This document shows, one piece after another, positions 24,401 to 35,600 of a stretch of DNA of 64,000 nucleotides. The stretch is from Siniperca chuatsi (Eukaryota; Chordata; Actinopteri; Centrarchiformes; Sinipercidae). The stretch's first letter is position 1, and every line of letters begins with the position of its first letter. The DNA lies in assembly GCF_020085105.1 (NCBI RefSeq), contig NC_058055.1, forward strand, positions 25,463,822-25,527,821, read 5' to 3'. The notes below the pieces were generated by a model. The model saw only the letters and a program-made list of their open reading frames with translations, was not told where the DNA came from and ran no database searches. Made by a program: the position numbers and the translations under genes.

Positions 24401-27400
24401 CAGAGTGCAGCAAAGTTAATAATTTGGTAGAATATTTTTCACTTCCTTAACAAGTAGCCAATAGCACAGTGATGACAGTTAAAGTAAAGTCCCAAATGCA
24501 TTGAAGCATCTTCTGTTGCACCTTTTGATGCCTAGGCCTGTCACGATAACTACTTTTGTTGGACAACATATTGTCCCAGCAATAATTGCGACAAACAATA
24601 TTATTGTCGTTTTTAAGGGCATTAGCATCGCATTCATTTGCATAAAGCACAGGGGTTGTGTCAGTTGCAGTAAGGGAGAGAAATCTGTAGCCAAATAATC
24701 ACAAACGCACTACAGGGACACTTTGTATTTGAAGTAAAAAAAAATGTTTTTATTTTTTTATTTTTTTTTAAATCTACAGAGGGAGGGAGAAGATCAAACT
24801 ATTTAAATATTGACAAGATCAAACGAACTACTTACATATTTACAAGCTATAGGAACACTCTAATCCAGAGATCCGGAGAGCTAGAGAGAGAGGCTCAAAC
24901 CTGCTGCTCCACATGTTGCACCTACAGGCTGTCTGCACAAGGCGCAACAGGAGAGGGAGAGACGAGACCCTGTTCCCTATGGGCAGAAGAGCCGAGGACT
25001 GCGATTACTCTGAGCAGCATGCATGGGAATGAATTACAATATAATATTTGAATATACGTCTCGCCTTTTCCCTGATGGTCAAAATAGTTTGCTGAATTTG
25101 TCGCTAGTCGCTTTTTAGAAATAAAGTCGCTAAGAGGGTCTGAAAAGTCGATAAATCTAGCGAGAAAGTTGCCAAGTTGGCAACACTGTGTGTGTGTGTG
25201 TGTGTGTGCGCACGCACTGAGGAGCTGCCTGAGCCCCGCCCACGGTGAAACTCCACACAGAGAGCAGACGACGAGAGGACAGAAGCAGCACGGCCAGAAA
25301 TGACAGCAAAATGTGTCTCAGCATAGTTTTTTCTGTTTGTCTGGCTTAGGCACTGTGAAAAAATGCTTAAGCATTGCACCCCATGTCTTATAATGGTAGG
25401 GAAAACCCTGCTGTTTATTCTGGCATCATGTTGTCTAAAATCTTGGTGACATTCCTATGTAAACAAACACGCATGTAAACACAAAGAGATCAGCAAAAAT
25501 GATCATGTCCATATAACGTACAATAAGCCGATGACGTAATTATCGCGACAGACCTATTGATGCCTCTATGGTGCCCTGAAGGTGGCAGATACTGTCCACG
25601 CTGTCCTCACATTAGAATCAGAATCGGTATGTTAAATAATGTGTGATCAATGCACAAACCCATGAAGTGCACAGCAATTTACCCTGGTGATATTGGTGCA
25701 GTGACATTAACCCTTACCAACACATTTTTACTGGATAGATTTATTTGAATTGTGCCTGTGAGTGTGTGGCTGTACGCCCCCCACGCCCAGCAAAAAAAGG
25801 CGAGAGAGAGAAAAATCCTAGAGACATGAAAGTGGATCAGTTTTTGTTGTCGGGAGCTCTGACACTCACTTCAGCCTCCGTGTAGAAAAACACAGAGAGC
25901 CACTTCAGTTATCAGACAAATGGGTTTGCGCTACATTTATCAGTGATTTGCCGGCGCCAGCATGTTTCTGAGACTCTCAGGACGTTTGTGACCACAGGCT
26001 CTGTCTCTTCCTCTGTTCCCTCTCCGTCTGCTTTTTTTATTTGTCACTTGTCTTTTCCCATTGACTGGTTCTTGCTTTATCTGGCACTACCTGCCTCTCT
26101 TCTTTGTTCTCTTTCTTCTACTTTGCTTTTTTCCTCCTCTTTCCCTCTGCGCCTGTAAATATTTAATGGTCAATTAGTGTGTATAAGATAGATAATATGA
26201 ATAATAGAGTGGATCTAGGTAGGAGAACAGAACGGAGTGATTGAAGGGAATGAAAGAGTGAAGTTGTGTTTTGTACTTCTGTCATTTGTGAGGACTTTTC
26301 TTAAAGGAATAGGTCAACATTTTGGAAAATACTCTTATTTGCTTGGGATGAGAAGATTGATACGATGGGTCTGAGTCACGACATGTTTAGCCTAGCTTTG
26401 CATAAAGACTGGAGGCAGGGGGAAACTGAAACTATTTGTGATTTTTGCATGTTGGAACTGTTTTTTTTTTTTTTTATAAAGAAACAACAGTTTATCCATC
26501 CGCCCAGCACTTCTGTGCAGCATTTCCAGCTACAGTGCTAGTTACAGCCGTGAGAACAGTTTTTGGCTTTGGTTGCTTTAAAGCCACAATGGCATGATAG
26601 AAAGCTGCGCATAGTCACTGTACCAGGACGTTATTCACCAAGAAATAGATCCAGCACGTAACCTGCCCCTAAAACCATAAATTGACGTTATTACATTTAA
26701 ACAAATGTGTCAGCACCAATGAACCAGGGCAAATGTCTACTGCATTTATGTACTTATTGAATAATAATGAATCTGAGTCTAATGTGAAAAGTAGTTATGG
26801 GAGGGTTGAAGGGAAGGGAGCAAAGAGGGAAACTAATCAGGAAGACGATGAAGAGTTTTTGTTACTGAGGCTTAACTTTCCCTTTTTAATGTGTGCGTGT
26901 TTAGCCAAAATGCAAAACGCTCTTTGTTTTGTTTTTGTTTTGTTCCTGTTGATTGTTTTGCCTTTCCACTCTGCATGCCCTCTGCTACGATGGTGCTACT
27001 GTGTTTTGAATGCTTGTTTTGATACAGGCTTGGGTTTGCCCTGTGGTTGTGGTTGGATCGAACGCCCCATTCCCCTGTCCAAAAAATGAGCGGCGCGAGG
27101 ACCGCCACACTAACTGTTGGTCAGATTGATCAAGGATCACTGTAACTATTGTTCTAAACTCAATCCATTATTATTTTGTCTCCTCCTCCTCCTTCTTCTT
27201 ACTCCAGTGTAGACACCATACTGGGTTACTAATAAGATCCACCACTTGCTAACACTGACAAACTCTTCCGAGGCTAATTGCTAACAGTGGTTACTGTTTA
27301 TTTAAAGCCAACGTACAGAGTGTGCAGTCTCTCCAACAGAAACTTCAAATTATTCTCAGTGTTGGTTTGATCTGCTTGGAGTGCCAGGCGGGTGGAGTTT

Positions 27401-29524
27401 GACACATCATGCATACCTGCCAACATTTGGGGGGGAGGGGGTTTCGGATTGAACGTGCCCCAGCTAACGTTAACTTAGCTGCCCCGCAGCGAGCAGCTGC
27501 ACACACGCCCCTTGGATCGTGGTGTGGGTTGCCAGGTTGCAGTAACAGATGGGTTGAAATTGCATGTGGTGTGTTTGGATGTGTTTCATAGACGATCTGG
27601 CAATTTGGGTGCCGTCAGACAAACATCCAAAACTTGGATCCGTGTAATGTATTCATAATAAAGTTTGAGGGCGCCGGGAGATGGCCTTGAAATACGGGAG
27701 TGTTGGCAGGTATGAATGATCATGAGAGAGAGACCTGTGTGAGAAAGTTTGGACTGCTTCAGGGTCCATCAAGTGTAGCTTTGTGGTTAACTCCACCCAT
27801 GTGGTGTTCCAAGTAGGTTAGAGCAAATATGAACACTTGTGCAGATAAAATTAATTAGATAAACAATAATTTCTTATATTCTCACAAAACTCTGTCTGTG
27901 ACTTAAATACTGCATACTTGTAGGGAGCTCTAAGTAGTACAATAATCCCTGAAAGTAACTGCTTGTCTGTGAGATACTTTTTTGTCCTTTCTGACTTTCT
28001 CGTAGCAGCTTATGTTCAGAGTTCATAGCGATCCTGAATTTGTAGATTTGCTAGAATCAAACAGGATGTAAAAAAAACAAAAACAATCTGTTCTAGTTCT
28101 GTCTTTGTTAAGTGCACTCTTAGTGTCATTTTCAACACACTCTAATTTGTGTCTTGTTTGGGTCAGAGCATACTGTGTTTTTTTTTTATATTTGTTCTAT
28201 AATAAGATCCAAAAAGTACATATCTGTCATGACACAACATCAAGTGAACCAAAAAGGCAGTTGTGTAAAAACTTAAATGACGTCAGCCAATAGCTAATTT
28301 AATTCTTTGTTTAGTTAATCCTGGATGAAGACTCTGCCACGCTGCATCGTCTCAGCGTGACCTTTTTAGTGAACATAATCATGCAGGACTCCAGCGTGCC
28401 TTTAAGTGTTTTGAGCGCACGTACCTGGTCGCTTGCATTTCTGTACCATGAAGCATGTGTCAGCTTTAATCTGTATATATATTTTATAAAGGCAGCTGTT
28501 GTAAAAATAATGACTAATCAAAATCAGGTGCATTTTATTAACTGTAATTGTAATAATATTTCAAAGCTGGTTGTCACAAAATAAACACTTTTCTTGCTGA
28601 TATTTCCAGACATTATTCATAAGAAGACATATTTTGTAAAAAGATTTCACCACATAATAAAGTAACCAAAAACATAGTTTAACAGGAAGGGTTGTGTTAA
28701 ATAATCACACAAATGTTTTGTCCCAAACAAGATCAACTAGTGTATAAAAAATGACTTGAATTCTTAAAGTGGAGAGCATGCATGATAATTTTATCATCTA
28801 TGGAAATATCATCCCTCTAGACATCTATACATAGTAAATTATAGGCTAATCATTGTGTTTGTGTGCTTTCGGTTGCTTTTGGCTGTGTATGTTAATCGAT
28901 ATAATTTCTTGTCTCTTTCCCGACAGACGAGACCATGGTCATCAACGTCTTCTGTGGTGTTGTGTCTGGAGTTCTGTCCTCCTCTCTGGCCAACCCCACT
29001 GACGTCCTCAAGGTGATTCTTAATGCTGGGGCTTAGACTGAGATTAATTGTTCTAAGCTAAGCTGCAAATCAACCAAAACAAATTTTATTTTTCCGTAGA
29101 GCTGAATGAAAATAATCGTTAGTTGCATCCCTATTTTCCTGTGTATCAGGTTCAGTGTCACATGGCCTAAACGTTGTTTTTTTGTCTAGTCTTTTGTGCC
29201 AAGAATAATAATTCAACTTGTAAAATTGTTCAGTGAAAATGGTAAGATTTACAGCAAAGTTCTGTGGAAATGATTAATAAATCAGCAGAAAATTAATTGA
29301 TGATAATCAATTCATTGTTTTAAACCATTGATCAGGAACATGTGCTGATTACATCTACTCAAATGTGAATAATGTTGGCAATTTAAAACATTTGAATATA
29401 TGTAGATATTGAAATAGTCCGGTGGCTTTATGTCTACAGCTGCTTAAAATGAATCCTAATACTTAAGTTCAGACACTGCGTGAAGTGCTGTGTTGTCAAT
29501 TAGGGGCTAAAATGTTTGACCTTT

Positions 29525-29581
<57 letters not shown>

Positions 29582-32500
29582 CTTGTACCAGATCAGAATG
29601 CAGGCGCAGGGCAGTCTGCTCCAAGGCAGCATGATGTCCAACTTCATCAACATCTACCAGACAGAGGGCACCCGAGGGCTGTGGAGAGTGAGTGCTGGAT
29701 CACTATGCATAAGGATGTGTATGTGCATTATGTATGTATTCCAAGTAGTGGATACTGTGTTCCAAGATGGCGCCCCATTCATTCTTTGAGTTTTCAATTT
29801 TTACTGGACCTCATGGCTCAAATTGTCATAATACAAAACATCATTAGTTTAACAGCTGCTTACTAAAGCCAACTTTTACAGATCAAATCAGTAAAACCAA
29901 ACCAAGGTTATAATGTATATTTTTATGCTAAATTAAATGACGATGTGACAGTGTGAAATGGTCTCTCTCAGCGATGAACCTACAGAGAATTATCGCCCAA
30001 ATCTGAAGCTCTTTTATAGTGAGTTTCAGCTCATTGTTTAGCTGTCTAGCTGCAACTTTACTGTTTTGGTTCACTCTCACTGCTCATAAGCAGCAGCAGG
30101 CAGCTGTTGTAAATGAAAAAGCTCTAAAAAGCCACTGTACACTACCTGCTCAGCACCAAACAGCAGACAGACACAGTTAGAGACTAGCTGGTGAACATGG
30201 TGGAGCATTTAGCAGCTAAAGAGCCAGATGTTTCCCTCAGGAGTTGGGTAGAGACCAAAACCAGAGCTAAAAGAGAGAGAATATTGGACTTACATTCATC
30301 AGGTGACACAAACACGATTCAGAATTAATGATTATGTTGCTCCATAACTGCTGGATGTGTAAATATAAGCAACTATGCTAACAAGTTCGCCATATCAACT
30401 AAAAAGGTGATGATATGTCAAAGTTGTGTTCACAACTTGTTTCTGCTGCCCCCAAGTGGCCCAAAAAATCTGTTTATTATTTCAAGTTAAAAGAAATAAT
30501 CTGGCATTGTGGGTACATCTTAGGTACAAACACTTGTTTGCTGCCTTTCCGGCAGTTATGGAAGTACAGAGATTGGTACAGTTAAATTAGTACAGTTACC
30601 AATTAATTAATTAATTAATTAAAAACTACACCTTTTAACAGGTCCAAAATGATTATTATTATTATTATTATTATTATTTACTTATTTACATGTTGTATCT
30701 TACTAGCTAGTAATATTAGCTTGCTGTATGTCGAGTCAGCTCTGTCCAACGAGTTGTACTGTGATAGTGTTACGATCAGACTTATTTTCTTCATCGTCCT
30801 CCTCTTCAGGGTGTCATCCCCACAGCGCAGCGAGCAGCCATTGTCGTCGGGGTGGAACTTCCTGTCTATGACATAACGAAGAAGCACCTCCTTCGCTCTG
30901 GCATCATGGGAGACACCATTTTGACACATTTCATGTAAGTTTATTTATTCTTAAACTCTTTTCGGGTCATACTGTATGATCATCCCAATGATCATACAGT
31001 ATGTCTTTTAAGTAGTATGATGAAAACTGCACTGGAAGCTAGTGTCTGCAGTGGTTTTATTTATTTATTTTTTTTTGAAAGGGTGGAAATTTGATTTTTG
31101 AATGAAACTGAATGAAACTCAGCTTCGGAGTGGTCCGTTAACCTCGTTCCATGTCTGGATGTGTCTACAGCTCAAGTTTCACGTGTGGCTTGGCGGGAGC
31201 GCTGGCCTCCAACCCTGTAGACGTGGTCCGGACCCGTATGATGAACCAGCGAGTTTCGTCGGGAAGCCCCATGTACAAAGGAACACTGGACGGAGTGATG
31301 CAGACGTGGAAGAATGAGGGCTTCTTCGCTCTCTATAAGGGATTCTGGCCTAATTGGCTGCGACTTGGGCCTTGGAACATCATTGTATCTTTTTAAAACC
31401 TACAGAGTTCCTTCCCAGGGGGGAAAAACAGGGAAATCAGACTCATTTCTAGTTCTTGGAAGAAATTGGGGAATTCCATAAGAAGCCTGGAATAGCATCT
31501 GAAATGTTTGATCTATCCAGATATACTATACACCAGACTGTTTATACTTTGAAATGGAGATTTGTCTCCATAGAGTTGGGGGACATGAAGATATATCCCA
31601 TGAGACAATAGAAATTTGTCAACTGTCAGAGTATTTGCAATATCCTTATACCGAAATAGCTATGTCTTCTAATAACTCTAGTGGTATGAGCACATCAGTG
31701 AGCAAGACAATATTGTATTTTTTATGATTTTTGCATCAATGTAACAAAGTATGTTGATTTGACAGGTATTTAATCAACATTCCTATCTGGTTAAACAGTT
31801 TCCCAATTGATTTTTCTATATCACAGTACATATTGATATCACAATATAAAATATGTAGTACACTAACCTATTGTATCTGATGTCATCACTCTTTGTTTTT
31901 TTTATTGGTGCAGAGGGACAGTACATAAACACCGACAGAGGTAGAGACCTAAAGTACATGGAAATAGATGGAAAAGGTTAACAAGCAACATATACCATGA
32001 TGTGTACATTCAATCAGAGGAAACATGAAAAAGCTAGACAAAACAATCATAATAATAATAATATGCAAGACAGTTATTGTATGTGTTTGAGTGTGTGTGT
32101 ATTTCTAACTGACAGAGGAGAGGGGGACGACTAAAAAAAAATGATAGTAGGTTAACAGCAATTAAAAAAACTGTAGCTGAGTTGAAGCGATTGGAAATAA
32201 TTAGTGGATGAAACTTGACTCGTGCTAATGGTATTAGTGGTGTGGAAATGGACATTATGCTGAATTTACCCTGTGAACCATTACAGTACAGGTAATTTAC
32301 CCGCCATCAATGTTTTTGTTGCCACTGTTTGACTATCAGCTTTTATTGGAGAATATGGTAAACTACTTATTTGAAAGTAAAATTAAGGTGAATGCTGTGA
32401 AATATGCGTTTTAATTGTCCATTATGTTGCAAAACTGTGTGCACACAACTACGCCAAGTCCTGCAGGTCAAAGTTGACCCAGGAAAGGTCTGGCATTAGG

Positions 32501-32645
32501 CGAGGTTGCTCATGTTTCAGAGCTTGTTTCAGTTGTCTGAGCGGCCTCAGCCTGTATTCTGTTGTGATATGAATCATGAAGTTTTCCTTAACACACTTCT
32601 CAGTTCTTCATCACCTTCGAGCAGCTGAAGAAGCTCCCGTTTTAA
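21428..32645 (+). CDS. slc25a14: Mitochondrial carrier SLC25A14 (UCP5/BMCP1)
   Basis: This inner-membrane carrier belongs to the uncoupling-protein-like branch of SLC25. Exons are 21428-21611, 22494-22632, 23814-23908, 28927-29012, 29592-29687, 30810-30934, 31171-31384 and 32604-32645; phases agree, giving 326 residues (human about 325). The three carrier repeats are visible, with signatures [22 protein letters not shown] and [11 protein letters not shown], and the C-terminus [23 protein letters not shown] after the second signature fits SLC25A14 better than SLC25A30. Two starts are possible. The ATG at 21428 adds a hydrophobic leader and an Ala run (seven residues), comparable to the long human form. 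The ATG at 21548 gives a 286-residue protein starting MINLNWKPF, the usual carrier start. gpr119 nearby supports the identity. Confidence 0.93.
24533..25556. mobile_element. Non-autonomous hAT-like element with 8-bp target duplication
   Basis: The left end is TAGGCCTGTCACGATAA and the right end, reversed, is TAGGTCTGTCGCGATAA. The element is flanked on both sides by the same 8 bases, TTGATGCC (24525-24532 and 25557-25564). Eight-base duplications and short inverted ends are characteristic of hAT transposons. The 1024-bp body carries no transposase ORF. It lies in intron 3 of slc25a14. Confidence 0.85.
26302..26450 (+). repeat. Interspersed repeat of the 'ttaaaggaatag' family
   Basis: It begins 'cttaaaggaataggtcaac' and continues 'tatttgc...gatgagaagattgatac'. 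The same string order is found at 50150-50330 and partly at 47070-47130. No coding capacity is visible. Confidence 0.55.
27412..27714. mobile_element. MITE-like element with CATACCTGCCAACA ends
   Basis: The ends are inverted repeats of about 14 bp: CATACCTGCCAACA on the left and TGTTGGCAGGTATG on the right. The 303-bp body is GC-richer than its surroundings and non-coding. It lies in slc25a14 intron 3. Confidence 0.75.
29532..29581 (+). repeat. (GT)n tract next to the slc25a14 exon 5 acceptor
   Basis: About 24 GT units end only 10 bases before the acceptor AG at 29590-29591, taking the place of a normal polypyrimidine tract. Confidence 0.93.
30968..31003. other. Perfect 16-bp inverted repeat with 4-base loop
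   Basis: The arms 30968-30983 (CATACTGTATGATCAT) and 30988-31003 are exact reverse complements, with the loop CCCA. It starts 33 bases after the donor of slc25a14 exon 6, so the pre-mRNA could form a stable hairpin beside the 5' splice site. Confidence 0.85.
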
Positions 32646-35600
32646 CGCGAGGAGGAAGTGGGACTTCACTGGTCTGTCAGACTGTGTCAGGCATAAGTGG
32701 GGGTGTGAGCACGGCAGCACCTGGAGTTTTTCACCAGTACATTCACACTCCCTTCAAATTCATACCAATGATCCAAAATGGTATCAGTCATCTGCTCATG
32801 CTCATCCAAATCTTGATTTCTCTTTTGTTTTTGCAAAGTGTTTTATTTATTGTCACAGGTTCTGTTTTCGTACTGTTTTAAGGGCTGTTGCTTTGATGAT
32901 TACTCTCACCCTCAACCACCTTTGACACTCCCCAGGCAGCTAAATGTAAGAAAGACGGAGAAGGAGTTAACCACTGTGGACTCTCGTGAACTTTGGCTTT
33001 TCTTAAAAGCCAAACAGAGATGACACTTGTGATTGTTTGCTCAGGGTTCCTACACAGATGTGGAAAAACATGGGAAATGAATTTATAAATCAGCTAGGAA
33101 TCGCACAATGCCAGTTCAGACATGCATGGCTACACAGTTTGTGTAGAGTTTTGAAAAAGGAGAAAACTATATGAAATTTTAAAATGAATGATGCGTCTGA
33201 ACCCTGTAATTTAAATGCGTTGGCTTTGCATGAAATGCGCTCAGAAAATAAGTCAGATTTAACTGGTGACTGTTGAGGAATTGCATGGAAGATAAACTGA
33301 CTGTTACAGGTAGTTACTGTACCGAGAGAGAAGAGAATTAAGACAGAATTCACACTGACAGAAAGGAGGAAATATTTCTCAACGGCACTCCAGATGTGTT
33401 CATCTTTGTACAGGAAAATGACATTCAGCGATATGTTATGATCTTTGGTATTTAGGTGTCAAAAAAAGGTTTTGCAAAGCCTCTGAAATGTCAGTGTAGT
33501 TTTAAAATTTTAGTTGCCAGAAAAACATTAAACACATGAACTTCTTTCTGAATTTAAAAAAAGTTATTTTTATTTTAGTTATATTTATTGTTTGTTAGGA
33601 CAAAAAATTTGACCCCAAACTCTGAACATATGTGATCTTAAGAGAGCCACTGACGTTTTACTAGAAACAATCAGAAATCTGAACCAAAGCCTCTAATGAC
33701 ACTCACAACCATTATTATTATTATTAATTATTTTTATTTTTAAAGACATTTTCAATCCAGATCTGTTATTCCTAATGAAGGTGTTTTTTTTTATTTGCTG
33801 TAGAGACATTTCAGACTCCAGTCTGCTGCGGTATTAGGAGCTAATGGGCTGTGAGCTGTGCTTGCTCCCATAATTATATTGTTAACCCGCAAGACAGCGA
33901 TCCAGTACATAATCGTTGTACGGACTCAGTCGCACATGGGGGAGACTGTATTTTATGTTACGCACGCCCGGGTGTGCATATGATGCCTTGTTGCGCTATT
34001 TTTACTGTTGTGTCCCTCATTTCAGGTCAAGTCAGAGCATGAATAGAAAAGTGGCAGCTGGTGTGGATAGAAAGTGGAAAAGAGGACCTTTGTGCCAAAG
34101 TTAGTTTCTACCAAACTAGGTAAAGTTTATTTGCAGATAATTCTGAAAGAGGTTTCGTTTGCAGCTACTCTCTGTAAAATTTGGTTTACAGGAGAAACTG
34201 CTGGAAAATATCTGACAGTCAGTGTAGTATGTTGTTTGGAACTGATAAAATATTTGAGTTTTGTGGATCATGTTGTCTAAACTCTGCCCATGTAAAACAG
34301 ACCAAATGCATTTTTTGTTAAAAATAACTTGTATTTTTAATTCTTTATGGGGATCCATAAACGATATCTTAACAGTAACTAAAACACATGCTACGAATTG
34401 TTTGACTTGCACAGTGCAGGAGTGCGGCTTCCACGCCAGGTGACCTCACTCTTTCATCCACCTGCATCACCAAACCTTTTTTTTTTTTTTTTATGTCATA
34501 TGTTATATTTTCAAAATATTTTTAGTAGTTTCTGTTTGTTTCAAAATTTTAAGGTATTTATTTTCTCAACTTTTGGTCATTCTGATCAGTGTCTTTTTAT
34601 TTTTTTGGACGTGGTGGTCAGTCAGACGTTTCCCATCCTGGCAGCAATTTTCTGTGGCTTTAGTCATCGGATGGATGTCTTCTGTCTTCTGTTGTAACGG
34701 CACAAACTTCCTGGATTCTGTAACTGATGCACATTGAAAATATTTTGTAATTTATAGCTTCAACAGCACTGCACTTCTACATGTAGACTGCTGAAGGCAT
34801 CGTTGCTGTTCAGTTGTTTCTGTTCCCTGGTCTGTACTGTAGTTGGCTTGTTATATTTGAGAATATATTTTGGTCATATTTCATCCATACTAATGTTCAG
34901 TCCTTAAGATACTTGCTGAATCACCCCTTAGTCTGCTTTCATCTGTGTACAGTAGGGTTACTTTTGGATTTTGTGAGTACAAACACACACGTTGTCCGTT
35001 TGCCCTGAAATGCATCAGCGGTCATCGCAGCTGCTAAATCTCACAAAGTACCTTTTTTTTAAAAATTTTTTTTAATATATAAATGGATCCTGACTGCAGA
35101 ATCCAGTGTGTCCCAATCTAAACCCAATCTCCAGTATCAAATTTGAAAAAGTCAACAATAGTGAGTAAAACATGTATTTGTAAGTAGTTTATTCACTTCT
35201 CACACTTGAATTAGAGTTTGTTGGGACACAACTCAAACTTTTGTGCTGAAGAGTGGAGCTAGTTTGAGAGGCCACAAGGTTTTGAGTGTGTGTTGAGTCC
35301 TGGGAACATTATGTTGGAAAATGTGTGTCAGGCGTTGCTGTAAAGATATTTAAATTTTAGTCCTGGAGTCGTGGGAGAGTTGCACTGTTACAGCCTCGCG
35401 CTTTACGTTGATCACCTGTAAATAATGTTATTCTGTCATAATGTTGCTCCTCTGCTTATACTGATACCTCATTACCATATTGAGTGTGTGGATTTTGCAT
35501 TTTCTTTTAGTTACTGTCTACAGATTGTGCTTACAGTCCTCAATATTGAAGTTAAAATTTTAAAACTAGTTTCAATACATTTCAGCGCATTTGTGAGGAG

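Noticed and set aside
26682-27089. 135-codon ORF in slc25a14 intron 3
   Set aside because: It has no family resemblance, runs through intronic repeat-like sequence and lacks splice or promoter context.
30968-31003. microRNA precursor
   Set aside because: The stem is about 16 bp with a 4-base loop, too short for Drosha/Dicer processing.
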